NCBI GenBank assembly: GCA_964498725.1
Contig: CAZCHS010000003.1
Coordinates: forward strand, 1 to 64,000
Reading direction: 5' to 3'
DNA length: 64,000 nucleotides
Source of the DNA: JAFGTP01 sp964498725
GTDB lineage: Bacteria; Fidelibacterota; UBA2242; JAFGTP01
Below are positions 52,009-60,881 of this stretch, piece after piece (positions within the stretch are counted from its first letter, which is position 1; each line of letters begins with the position of its first letter). A program made the translations under genes and the position numbers. Under the pieces are notes generated by a model, which saw only the letters and a list, made by a program, of their open reading frames with translations, was not told where the DNA came from and did no database searches.

Positions 52009-55000
52009 ATGAAAAAATATACATTATATATTCTTACAACATTGCTCTTTTGCAATTTTGCAATAGCCGGTAATATGGTGCCTCTGAAAAAGAGTAATCA
52101 TTCCCTGACAATGACCCCTAAAAAAGACCTTGATAATGTCCGTATCTGTGCCTTGCGGGTGGAATTTCAACAAGACGACAACGATGTAACCACCGGGGAC
52201 GGAACCTTTCTTTATGAAGCGGAAACCGCTGATACGCTGAACAGCCGCTTCAAAGTTGATCCGGTGCCTCATAACCGCGCTTATTTTTACGATCATATCC
52301 GCTCTTTAGCCAATTTTTATGATCATGTCAGTAATGGCAATCTTACGATCGATCCGGAAAATTCTGAAGTTTATCCCCTGGAGGATAGTGAAACTTTTAC
52401 TTTGTCCAGGGAAATGGATTATTATCATCCTTTTTTAGAAGAGGATTCTATTGATGTCCGTCTGGCTGAACTTTTTGTTGAGGCGGTTACAATTGCCGAT
52501 GAATCGGTGAATTTTTCCGATTACGACGTGGTGGTGATCTTTCATGCCGGCGTCGGACAGGACTTCTCCTTTGACCTGGATATTACTCCCTATGACATTC
52601 CATCGGCCTATCTGAATGCCGACGATATCAAAAAAGCGATGGGTGATCAACCGGATTTTCAGGGCATTGCGGTTGATGACGGCAACACCTTTTTGAATGA
52701 ATGCATCATCCTGCCGGAAACCCAAAACCATACGCTGTATGAACGCTGGGATGAAGTCTTCAATACTGATAGCGCTTTTGACTATCAGATCGGACTAAAT
52801 GGTACTTTTGCTTTTATGTTTGGGTTTTACCTGGGAATTCCGGGCATGTATAATACGGAAACCGGTGACCCCGGGGCCGGACGATGGGAAATGATGGATC
52901 AGGGCTCAGTTAATCTGAATGGTCTTATACCGGCTATGCCCAATGCCTGGATTCGTAAATATATGGGGTGGATCGATCCTGTGGAAGCCAAAACCAGCAC
53001 ACCGGTAAATCTGGCGCACGGGGAATCCGCATCCGATACTCTGGCCTGGAAAATTCAAATTGACGAAGATGAATATTTTTTAGTGGAAAACCGCAATAAT
53101 TTTCTCCGGCCCGGCTGGAATCTCGACAGTATTCGCAATGCCGAATATGAAGCCGGCCCGGAAGATGCAAATTTTCCTTCGGTATTACCACTGATTAAGG
53201 ATTCCATCGACGCCGAGATTTCCGAAGAAACCGGTGTGTTGTTGTCAGTGCCGCGTTATGATGTCGGCCTGCCGGGCAGCGGCTTGCTGATCTGGCATAT
53301 TGATGAGACTGTCATCAATGCCAATCTGAGCACCAACAGTGTCAATAATGACCGTGAGCGTAAAGGCGTTCATTTGGAAGAAGGCGATGGCGCAGTGGAT
53401 ATAGGATTTCCGGCGGCGAATATGTTCTCCGATGTACACAATGGCTGGGGCTATGATGCCTGGTTTGCCACCAATGAAGGGTTCTGGGACGTTAATAAAG
53501 ATTTTTATGAAGAAAATGAAGAATCTTTCGTTGGATTTACTGAATACACCTTTCCCAACACAAACAGCAATGATCGCATGTCTACAGGCATTCGTATCGA
53601 CAGCATTGGTGCTGCCGGCGAAAGAATGAATTTTTACATTGGGTTTGCCAACAAGAGTGGTAGTTTTCCTGTTGATTTGGGGTCGGAATTTAAAACCATG
53701 ACCTTTTGTGATTTTGATGAGGATACCAACGAAGACCTGATCATTGTTTCAGATAAAATTTATCTGTACAATGGCTATGGTGATTTGATTGCATCAACCG
53801 ATTATTTTGAGAATTATCAAACCATTGATAACCTGGAAGTTCTCTATGTTGATGAAACTATTTATTTAGTGTTTGAGTTTGGTACCCGCTTGAAAATCCA
53901 GACCTATGAGTTGGATGACGATGGCGAAATTTCCCGTGAAGAGGAGATGGAACTGGTGAATACGGAAATCACTTCTAATCTGCAATATTATCAAGAAGCA
54001 TTGATTTTTGGCGCCAATACGGCCACCGGCTACCATCTTGCCCGGTTTCAGGACGATGAAATGACCTATTATGAGTTTGATTATAAGATAAATAAGATTG
54101 GTTTTGGCGAACAAAAATTTTACTATCTGCTGGAAGATGGCCAGGTATGGTCTTCAACCATTGAAATTAATTCAATAAATATCAGAGAGTTTGAATTGAT
54201 TGTGTCTGAAAAGTCGGATAATTTTGCATTGGCCAAATTTCACGATGATCTGACTGACGCTGTGGTCACCACTGATAGACATCTCTTCTTGATAGAGAAC
54301 ATTTCCTCTGATGACTTTGAAGTTAATAAAATTCCACTTGAATGCCGTTCAAATCCGGTTATTGCGGACATCAATGGTGACGGCACTAATGATATTGTGG
54401 TTGCAACGGCAAATAAAATTTACGCTTTTGACGAAAACTTAATATTGTTAGCCAATTTTCCTGTTGATATACCCAATCAGTTTCAGGACAATTATTTTGG
54501 AGAATCTGTCTATGCAATGAATCTGGATGGCAATCCAAAAAGCCAGGAAATTGTGGCCTTTATTGAAAATGCAGGGATTATCACTTTTGATCATAAGGGT
54601 GATATTTTGTCCCACATGGCAATGATTACACCGCTGGACCGGTTTTCCGGATTATATAATCTTGAAGATGAGACTTATTTCCTTTCCATTGGCAATGGAC
54701 AGATGGATAATGTGATGATCTCAGAAAATAGTCTGACAGAGCAGTCCTGGGGGAAACAGGGAATTGATAATAATAGCTATTATTATTCCTATCATCCGGT
54801 TGCAGATGTACCGGAAAAAGAGGCGCTGCTCAACAAAAAGAAAACCTTTTGCTGGCCCAATCCGGTGGAAGAAAATGAAAGTTATATTCGCTATTTCGTG
54901 ACAGAAGATTGTGATGTAACGGTCAATATTTTTAATATGGCCGGACAGCATGTCAGAAGGTTTAACCCATCTGAACCGCAGGTCAACCAGTTCAATGAAA

Positions 55001-55110
55001 TTACCTGGAATGTGGCTGATGTTCAGAGTGGTGTTTATTTTGCCATTGTCAAGGCTGAAGCGGGCGGGACAACCGAAACCAAAACAGTCAAGATCATGGT
55101 GATTAAGTAA
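52009..55110 (+). CDS. M6-metalloprotease-like secreted protein lacking the zinc motif, with sorting domain
   Basis: A 1033-residue exported protein. After a signal peptide (TLYILTTLLFCNFAIA), residues ~45-470 resemble M6-family peptidases: VVVIFHAGVGQDF, then LGIPGMYNTETG, GRWEMMDQGS and AWIRKYMGWIDP. The HExxH zinc motif expected just before LGxPD is FMFGF at 269-273, so both histidines and the glutamate are lost. The second half has FG-GAP-like repeats (PVIADINGDGTNDIVVA) typical of propellers. The last ~80 residues (FCWPNPVEENES, VNIFNMAGQHVRRF, SGVYFAIVKAE) form a T9SS-type sorting domain. Probably a surface binding protein rather than a protease. Confidence 0.8.
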   Translation: MKKYTLYILTTLLFCNFAIAGNMVPLKKSNHSLTMTPKKDLDNVRICALRVEFQQDDNDVTTGDGTFLYEAETADTLNSRFKVDPVPHNRAYFYDHIRSLANFYDHVSNGNLTIDPENSEVYPLEDSETFTLSREMDYYHPFLEEDSIDVRLAELFVEAVTIADESVNFSDYDVVVIFHAGVGQDFSFDLDITPYDIPSAYLNADDIKKAMGDQPDFQGIAVDDGNTFLNECIILPETQNHTLYERWDEVFNTDSAFDYQIGLNGTFAFMFGFYLGIPGMYNTETGDPGAGRWEMMDQGSVNLNGLIPAMPNAWIRKYMGWIDPVEAKTSTPVNLAHGESASDTLAWKIQIDEDEYFLVENRNNFLRPGWNLDSIRNAEYEAGPEDANFPSVLPLIKDSIDAEISEETGVLLSVPRYDVGLPGSGLLIWHIDETVINANLSTNSVNNDRERKGVHLEEGDGAVDIGFPAANMFSDVHNGWGYDAWFATNEGFWDVNKDFYEENEESFVGFTEYTFPNTNSNDRMSTGIRIDSIGAAGERMNFYIGFANKSGSFPVDLGSEFKTMTFCDFDEDTNEDLIIVSDKIYLYNGYGDLIASTDYFENYQTIDNLEVLYVDETIYLVFEFGTRLKIQTYELDDDGEISREEEMELVNTEITSNLQYYQEALIFGANTATGYHLARFQDDEMTYYEFDYKINKIGFGEQKFYYLLEDGQVWSSTIEINSINIREFELIVSEKSDNFALAKFHDDLTDAVVTTDRHLFLIENISSDDFEVNKIPLECRSNPVIADINGDGTNDIVVATANKIYAFDENLILLANFPVDIPNQFQDNYFGESVYAMNLDGNPKSQEIVAFIENAGIITFDHKGDILSHMAMITPLDRFSGLYNLEDETYFLSIGNGQMDNVMISENSLTEQSWGKQGIDNNSYYYSYHPVADVPEKEALLNKKKTFCWPNPVEENESYIRYFVTEDCDVTVNIFNMAGQHVRRFNPSEPQVNQFNEITWNVADVQSGVYFAIVKAEAGGTTETKTVKIMVIK

Positions 55111-55124
55111 TTTGGAGATAATTT

Positions 55125-58100
55125 GTGAACAATAAATTTAGAATACTATTTTTAATACTATTTTTCAGCCTTTCATCCTTTGCGCAATTTTCCGATTACA
55201 ATCATCCGGAGTTGGAGTGGTTGACTTTTGAGACGGAGCACTTTTTTGTGCATTATCATGACGGAGCGGAGTGGACAGCCAAAGAAGCCGCTAAAATCGC
55301 TGAAACCATCTATCCGCTGGTCACAGATTTTTATGACTTTGAACCCAGTGACAAAACCGAACTGATCATTAAGGACACCGATGATATTGCCAATGGCGCG
55401 GCCTATTATTTTGATAACAAAATCGATATTTGGGCGTCGGCGCTGGACTTTGAACTGCGCGGCGCCCATCGTTGGTTGCGCAATGTGATCACCCATGAAT
55501 TTGCCCACATCGTTACCCTGCAGAAAACCATGAAAGCGTCACGGAATATTCCCGCTTTTTATCTTCAGTATATGGGTTATGAAAAAGAGAAGCGTGAAGA
55601 TGTGGTGCGGGGTTACCCCAATGTGATTGTTTCCTATCCGATACCCACAGTAGTCATTCCCATGTGGCTGGCGGAAGGTGTGGCGCAATACCAATATCCC
55701 GGTTCCAGCAATGATTTCTGGGACTCTCATCGTGATATGATCATTCGTGACCGCATTTTTAATAATAACCTGTTGTCTTTTCAGGATATGGAGAGTTTCG
55801 GGAAATACGGTATCGGCAGCGAATCGGTTTACAACCAGGGGTATGGCCTGACAAAATTCATCGCGGAAAATTACGGGCAGGAAGTCCTGCCGAAATTAAT
55901 GCAGGAATTGTCCAATCCTTTTCAATTCAGTATTAACAGCGCAATGAAAAAAGTGGTCGGGAAATCCGGTGAAGAGGTGTATGCCGAATGGAAGGCCCAC
56001 TTAACGAAAAATTACTATCAGTACACTGAAAATATTCGGGATCATCTGCAGGTGGGTGACAATATTCTGGAAGAAGGAATTTCCCAACTTTATGCCAATT
56101 GGGCCAATGATGAGGAAATCTATTATCTTTCCAGTAAGGGAACTGATTTTTTTTCACTGACCTCTTTATACCGTTACAATATTAAAACTAAAAACGATAA
56201 AATGATCGCGCCATTGATAAAATCGAGAACTGAAATCAGCAATGACGGCCGCTACCTCTATTATTCAAAAAAGAGTAAGCCCAACAAGCGCGGCTCGGTT
56301 TTCAATAATATTTACAAGTATGATCTGAAGGAAGAGGAAGAAATTCAATTGACAGAAAATCGCCGGGCCAAAAATCCGGCGCTTTCCAAAGATGAAAATC
56401 AGTTGATCTTTGTTCATAGTGCCAATGGAAAATATCAGATTATTCGATTGACACTGGCCGATGAAAAAGAAGATATGACAGAAGAAGTGCTGGCGGAATT
56501 TGATAATGGTGTCCAGGTGCACAATCTGCATTATTCAGCAGACAATAAGTCAATCGCTTTTGATATGACTGTCAATCATGGCCGTGATGTATTACTGCTG
56601 GATATGGAGTCTTTGGAAATGACCGCCATGCTCAATGAAAAGTATGATGAACGGGACCCTTATTTCAGCCCTGATGGAAAATGGCTCTATTATTCTGCTG
56701 ACCGGACCGGTATTTTTAATATTTATCGCAAGTCCCTGGAAAACGGCACAATCCAGCAGGTCACCAATGTTAAAGGCGGCGCTTTTATGCCCGCTGTTAA
56801 TACAAAAGGCGAATTGGTCTACTCACATTTCGAAAACTCTAAATATAAGATTGCTTATCTGAAGGAATTTCAACCGGTTGAAGATGAGAATGCAACATAT
56901 TTGGAAGATTATGAAACCCGGCATTATCCGATGATGAAAATAAAGGACTTTCCCGAGGTGGAAGAAAATGAATACGCCATGCGTTATTCCAAAGTTTTTG
57001 TGTTGCCGAAATTGATGATTGATTACGGAACCGCAAAACCGGGATTTTATTTTTTCACATCGGAGATACTCAATCAGTTCAATCTCTTTGGCGGCGCGTC
57101 CATCAATAAGAATATGGAACATGATGTTGCCGCCCTGATCGAATATAAAAAACTGGAGCCGACAATATTTTTAGAATATTATGATATCTCCCGCGGACTT
57201 TACAATAAAAAAAGCCTGGTGAGCGGACATCCCGGAAAATTTGATTTCCATTTTCACCTGCAGCAATTAATTGTTGGCGCCACCCGGCCTTTTTCGGATA
57301 TTCATAATTTGCGGCTTGATGTTTCTTTATCGCGATATAATACCACTGTGGATCAGACCTTTGAGGATGCGAAAATTTACACCAATGGCTTTACTTATGA
57401 TTATTATCAGGGGCTCAATTTTATGCTCACCTGGGACATGGATGCCATGCTGCCAACAGTAAATAAAGAGACAAATCCGGATAACGGCCTGGAATTGAAA
57501 ACTATATTTTACCGGAATTATGATAAGTTTCTGGAAGAATTTGGCATTCATGAAGATTATGGAACACTGAAAGAAATTTTTCGTAAGAACAACTACTGGA
57601 AAATCGAACATGAAGGGAAATGGCACCACAAATATTTTGGTTCGGAACTGGTGGGAAATTTAGGTTGGCAGGCCGGCTGGATATCAAAACCGGACATCGA
57701 CTCATTCTTTAATTTTTTCGCCGGAAGCGCGCCGGGGTTACGCGGCTACCCTTTCTATGCCATTGAAGGCCGTAACCTGTTTACGCTGGAATACACCTTC
57801 CGCTACCCGCTTTTTAAACAGAAGAATTATCGTTTCGGACCTTTCAATCTGCAAAACGCCTTCATCGGTACTTTTGTGGAAACCGGTAATGCCTGGAGCC
57901 AGGTGCCGGGTTACAAAGACCTGCATTGGGACGGTGTGGTGAATGATTTTACCGGTGTCACCAATAATCTGCTCAAGGATTTTAAGAGTGATGCAGGTGT
58001 GGAACTTAGATTTTCGGGATTTTCTTTTTATGGATATCCCACTGCCATTTCACTGGATATGGCTTATGGCTTTGATAAAATCGAAGTCATTGATCAGGAA

Positions 58101-58163
58101 GATAATGTTAATGAATATGGAAACGAACTTAGAACTTATTTAACCATATTATTTGGACTATAA
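55125..58163 (+). CDS. Gluzincin-type peptidase / beta-propeller / beta-barrel protein
   Basis: A 1012-residue exported protein with three parts. Residues 1-~20 are a signal peptide. Residues ~25-300 form a zinc-peptidase-like domain: His124 and His128 in HEFAH with Glu125, and Glu184 in WLAEGVAQY as likely third ligand (peptidase MA type). Residues ~310-600 hold TolB/WD40-like propeller repeats (GRYLYYSKKSK, PYFSPDGKWLYYSADRTGIF). From ~640 to the end the sequence looks like an outer-membrane barrel, with an Omp85-like segment (FAGSAPGLRGYPFYAIEGRN) and final LRTYLTILFGL. The GTG start has GGAGA six bases upstream. Role unknown; a cell-surface protease or assembly factor for the neighbouring exported proteins is inferred. 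Confidence 0.78.
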   Translation: MNNKFRILFLILFFSLSSFAQFSDYNHPELEWLTFETEHFFVHYHDGAEWTAKEAAKIAETIYPLVTDFYDFEPSDKTELIIKDTDDIANGAAYYFDNKIDIWASALDFELRGAHRWLRNVITHEFAHIVTLQKTMKASRNIPAFYLQYMGYEKEKREDVVRGYPNVIVSYPIPTVVIPMWLAEGVAQYQYPGSSNDFWDSHRDMIIRDRIFNNNLLSFQDMESFGKYGIGSESVYNQGYGLTKFIAENYGQEVLPKLMQELSNPFQFSINSAMKKVVGKSGEEVYAEWKAHLTKNYYQYTENIRDHLQVGDNILEEGISQLYANWANDEEIYYLSSKGTDFFSLTSLYRYNIKTKNDKMIAPLIKSRTEISNDGRYLYYSKKSKPNKRGSVFNNIYKYDLKEEEEIQLTENRRAKNPALSKDENQLIFVHSANGKYQIIRLTLADEKEDMTEEVLAEFDNGVQVHNLHYSADNKSIAFDMTVNHGRDVLLLDMESLEMTAMLNEKYDERDPYFSPDGKWLYYSADRTGIFNIYRKSLENGTIQQVTNVKGGAFMPAVNTKGELVYSHFENSKYKIAYLKEFQPVEDENATYLEDYETRHYPMMKIKDFPEVEENEYAMRYSKVFVLPKLMIDYGTAKPGFYFFTSEILNQFNLFGGASINKNMEHDVAALIEYKKLEPTIFLEYYDISRGLYNKKSLVSGHPGKFDFHFHLQQLIVGATRPFSDIHNLRLDVSLSRYNTTVDQTFEDAKIYTNGFTYDYYQGLNFMLTWDMDAMLPTVNKETNPDNGLELKTIFYRNYDKFLEEFGIHEDYGTLKEIFRKNNYWKIEHEGKWHHKYFGSELVGNLGWQAGWISKPDIDSFFNFFAGSAPGLRGYPFYAIEGRNLFTLEYTFRYPLFKQKNYRFGPFNLQNAFIGTFVETGNAWSQVPGYKDLHWDGVVNDFTGVTNNLLKDFKSDAGVELRFSGFSFYGYPTAISLDMAYGFDKIEVIDQEDNVNEYGNELRTYLTILFGL

Positions 58164-58175
58164 AGGAGGATACTC

Positions 58176-59084
58176 ATGTTAAAGAAGCTGGTTTTATTAT
58201 TTTGTGTTGTATTTTTGTTACCAATGATGGCATTGGGTCAAAATTTCGACATGCGAGCCTTTAAAAATACATCCGCCTCAAAACAACAACTTATGGCAAT
58301 GCAATATGAGAATGAAAATTCCTATGAAGCGGACAGTGTCAGATTTGATTATGAAAAATCCCCTGGCCTGGCTTTTTTAATGTCAGCAGTTGTGCCGGGT
58401 GCCGGTGAATTGTATACCGGTAAGTGGGGACGGGCCATCGGATTTATTGGTATGGAAGCACTTTTTTGGGGAATGCATTTTTCCAAAAAAAACCAGGGCC
58501 AGGATATTGAAGAAGAATATAAAGAGTATGCCGATGAGCATTGGAACCTTGAAGAGTGGGCCTCGACATATAGCGATTGGAATACCGGTAGCAATTCTCC
58601 CAGTTCCCACGGTATCCACGTAATCATTAAAACATATGAAAATGGCGAATATGTTTGGGATGGTAATGAAAGTGATATCTTTGAGATTAAAACCGGGTCT
58701 GATTTTGCTGATCTTCGGGATTCTATCGCTGTTATGGAAGGGGATGCCATAATTGAACCAATCAAAAACCGGGATTATTACGAAAATATTGGAAAATACA
58801 ATCAATTTTCTTATGGTTGGGAAGATTTTGAAACCGATTCAACTGTCAGCGACATACGGGATCATTATTTGACACGTAGGGAAGATTCCAATAACGCCTT
58901 GAAAATGGCCTCTCAGTTTGGTACTGCTGTGATCATTAACCACGTGGTTAGTGCGATTCATGCCCAGATCATGGCCAAAACCTACAAGGCAGAGGAAAAA
59001 GACCTGACCTGGAATCTGTCACTGATGACAGATGTTCGCCGGAAATACCTGGTTAATGGGCTGAACCTGTCACTTCGTTTCTAA
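58176..59084 (+). CDS. DUF5683-like envelope protein
   Basis: A 302-residue protein with signal peptide (KKLVLLFCVVFLLPMMALG). The segment SPGLAFLMSAVVPGAGELYTGKWGRA, quoted here as LAFLMSAVVPGAGELYTG and KWGRAIGFI, matches the DUF5683 pattern of a short membrane-associated helix pair. The middle is acidic and aromatic and the C-terminus (LSLMTDVRRKYLVNGLNLSL) looks strand-like. AAGGAGG precedes the ATG. Function unknown; its place between the peptidase-barrel gene and bamD suggests the outer membrane. Confidence 0.6.
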   Translation: MLKKLVLLFCVVFLLPMMALGQNFDMRAFKNTSASKQQLMAMQYENENSYEADSVRFDYEKSPGLAFLMSAVVPGAGELYTGKWGRAIGFIGMEALFWGMHFSKKNQGQDIEEEYKEYADEHWNLEEWASTYSDWNTGSNSPSSHGIHVIIKTYENGEYVWDGNESDIFEIKTGSDFADLRDSIAVMEGDAIIEPIKNRDYYENIGKYNQFSYGWEDFETDSTVSDIRDHYLTRREDSNNALKMASQFGTAVIINHVVSAIHAQIMAKTYKAEEKDLTWNLSLMTDVRRKYLVNGLNLSLRF

Positions 59085-59108
59085 AAAGTTTTGAAAAAGA
59101 AAGAGACT

Positions 59109-59933
59109 ATGAAGAAAATTGTTAGACTAATCTTATTGACAACAGTTATACTCTTGCTGGCCAATTGTGCCGGCAAAAATCCGAAAACCCTGGAGGATAC
59201 TAATGTGTATTATGCCCAGGGAGAGGAGAAATTTGAAAAAGGGAAATACTTACAGGCCATTGATGATTTCCGGCTCTATATTTTAAACAATCCCGGCGGC
59301 CAACTGGCTGATGATGCTCAGTATTATATCGGGGAAAGTTATTATAACCGGGAAGAATATTTGTTGGCAATTTCAGAATTTACCCAGCTGGTGGAACGCT
59401 ATAAATACAGCGAATTGCTGGTTGACGGCTATTTCAAGATTGCAATGTCCTATTATGAACTCTCCCCAAAATATCAGCGCGACCAGTCTAATACGGAAAG
59501 AGCGCTGCGCCAACTGCAGGAATTCATTGACGCCTATCCCAATACCAATAATGCCAAAATTGCCCAGAAAAAAATCGATGAATTACGGACAAAGTTGGGG
59601 AGAAAACTCTATGAAAGCGGTAAAATATACCGGAAAATGGGGCATTGGGACGCGGCTATTATCTACCAGGATGATATGCTGAATTCCTATTATGATACAG
59701 AATATGCAATCTATGCCAAATATGAAAAAGCCTACTGCTATATCAAGAAACGTGATTTTAAAAAATTTGAAGAGATGAAAGAAGAGATCACTGATTCAGA
59801 TGAAATCACAACCGAAGAAAAAACAGATCTACTTCAGAATCTTGAAAAAATGCTGAACAGGGAATTGCGTAAGGTTGAAAGGGAGAAAAGAAAAGAGAAA
59901 GATGAAGAACGTAGAAAAAACCGCTGGTTTTAA
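59109..59933 (+). CDS. bamD: Outer-membrane assembly lipoprotein BamD
   Basis: BamD is the essential lipoprotein partner of BamA in outer-membrane barrel insertion. The 274-residue protein has a lipoprotein signal (LILLTTVILLLANC). TPR repeats follow with family features: YYAQGEEKFEKGKYLQAID, DDAQYYIGESYYNREEYL and SNTERALRQLQEFIDAYPNT, then a charged lysine-rich tail. ATG 59109 is preferred to TTG 59091, which lies further from a usable ribosome-binding site. The last 32 bases overlap nadD. Confidence 0.88.
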   Translation: MKKIVRLILLTTVILLLANCAGKNPKTLEDTNVYYAQGEEKFEKGKYLQAIDDFRLYILNNPGGQLADDAQYYIGESYYNREEYLLAISEFTQLVERYKYSELLVDGYFKIAMSYYELSPKYQRDQSNTERALRQLQEFIDAYPNTNNAKIAQKKIDELRTKLGRKLYESGKIYRKMGHWDAAIIYQDDMLNSYYDTEYAIYAKYEKAYCYIKKRDFKKFEEMKEEITDSDEITTEEKTDLLQNLEKMLNRELRKVEREKRKEKDEERRKNRWF

Positions 59934-60516
59934 GTCGGTCTGCATCTATGGGGGTACCTTTGACCCGGTTCATAACGGGCATTTGATATTAGCAAATATT
60001 GTAAAAGAAACATTGTGTGCGGATAAGATGCTCTTTGTACCATCCTATCGACCGCCGCATAAAACCCTGGCAAATTATTCTCGCTATGAGCATCGTTATG
60101 CGATGCTGCAGAAAGCCACGGAAAATAATCCCGATTTTATGGTTTCTGATATTGAATATCTCAGAAAAGGCCCTTCCTACAGTCACATCACGATCGATGA
60201 AGTAAAGGACAGATTCAACCTATCCACCCGCGATCTCTATTTTCTGATTGGCGGGGACAGCCTGGTGAATTTCAATCAATGGAAAAATCCTGAAAAAATC
60301 CTTGATAGTTGCCGGGTCGTGGTCATGGCGCGGTCAAATTATAACTTTGAAAATGTAGAAAAAAAGATTCTTGACCGCGTCCGGATTCTGAGTACACCCT
60401 TGATTGAACTCTCTTCCACAGATATTCGCTATCGTGTTCAGCATGATTTGTCAATCCAGTATATGGTGCCGGAGGTTGTGGAACAATTGATACAGGAAAA
60501 GCGTTTATATATTTGA
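59902..60516 (+). CDS. nadD: Nicotinate-nucleotide adenylyltransferase
   Basis: Makes nicotinate adenine dinucleotide from nicotinate mononucleotide and ATP in NAD synthesis. The 204-residue protein has the nucleotidyltransferase motif GGTFDPVHNGHL, YLIGGDSL-like YFLIGGDSLVNFNQW, and the C-terminal ISSTDIR-like LSSTDIRYRV. ATG 59902 is used because the motif lies about 20 residues in and purine-rich sequence precedes it; an upstream in-frame start at 59875 lies deep inside bamD. A terminator follows. Confidence 0.94.
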   Translation: MKNVEKTAGFKSVCIYGGTFDPVHNGHLILANIVKETLCADKMLFVPSYRPPHKTLANYSRYEHRYAMLQKATENNPDFMVSDIEYLRKGPSYSHITIDEVKDRFNLSTRDLYFLIGGDSLVNFNQWKNPEKILDSCRVVVMARSNYNFENVEKKILDRVRILSTPLIELSSTDIRYRVQHDLSIQYMVPEVVEQLIQEKRLYI

Positions 60517-60541
60517 TTGACTTATTATTATAAGGTGATTT

Positions 60542-60577
60542 AAAAGGCGGTGACTAACTGTTCACCGCCTTTTTGTA
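60542..60577 (+). terminator. Intrinsic terminator after nadD
   Basis: AAGGCGGTGA pairs with TCACCGCCTT around an 8-base loop and is followed by a T run. It ends the envelope cluster that begins at 50759. Confidence 0.92.
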
Positions 60578-60585
60578 TGGGGTGA

Positions 60586-60625
60586 AAGAACAACCATTGC
60601 GAAGGTTTTCAACCATTCGCAAGGT
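60586..60625 (+). repeat. 40-base direct repeat, copy 1
   Basis: Identical to 60746-60785, with exactly 160 bases between the starts of the two copies. Internally it contains two 19-base units of the form CAACCATTxxxAAGGT. Confidence 0.8.
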
Positions 60626-60637
60626 CTCAGAGCCGCA

Positions 60638-60670
60638 CCTTTCAAATGGTCGGAGACCTTTGAAATGGTG
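60638..60670 (-). repeat. Dispersed inverted repeat, copy 2
   Basis: On the - strand this reads CACCATTTCAAAGGTCT, a short centre, GACCATTTGAAAGG, matching 32457-32490 except in the centre. It lies between the two 40-base direct repeats. Confidence 0.65.
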
Positions 60671-60745
60671 CTTATGAGGGCAACTCATTGGAAACCGTTA
60701 TAGCATTGGTAGAAAATTGATGGTAGAATGATTGATTGTGTTTAT

Positions 60746-60807
60746 AAGAACAACCATTGCGAAGGTTTTCAACCATTCGCAAGGTTTTCAATCATTCGCA
60801 GGGTTTT
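60746..60807 (+). repeat. 40-base direct repeat copy 2, extended as 19-base tandem units
   Basis: 60746-60785 is identical to 60586-60625. Three consecutive 19-base units occupy 60751-60769, 60770-60788 and 60789-60807: CAACCATTGCGAAGGTTTT, CAACCATTCGCAAGGTTTT and CAATCATTCGCAGGGTTTT. The centre alternates GCGAA and CGCAA. There are no spacers, so this is not a CRISPR array. Confidence 0.8.
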
Positions 60808-60881
60808 GATATTTTTAATCCTTGATTTATTGAACATAAACCGGCAAAATATGACATGGAAAATTAACAAAAGGACAGAAT

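Larger units (their letters stand above)
60578..60881 (+). other. Gene-free region with short repeats
   Basis: About 300 bases between nadD and the threonine aldolase gene. It holds two identical 40-base repeats (60586-60625 and 60746-60785), one copy of a dispersed inverted repeat (60638-60670) and three 19-base tandem units (60751-60807). No reading frame of note. Confidence 0.6.

Noticed and set aside
60586..60807. Possible CRISPR array
   Set aside because: The 19-base units are contiguous with no unique spacers, there are no cas genes, and the two 40-base copies are unrelated to any spacer periodicity.
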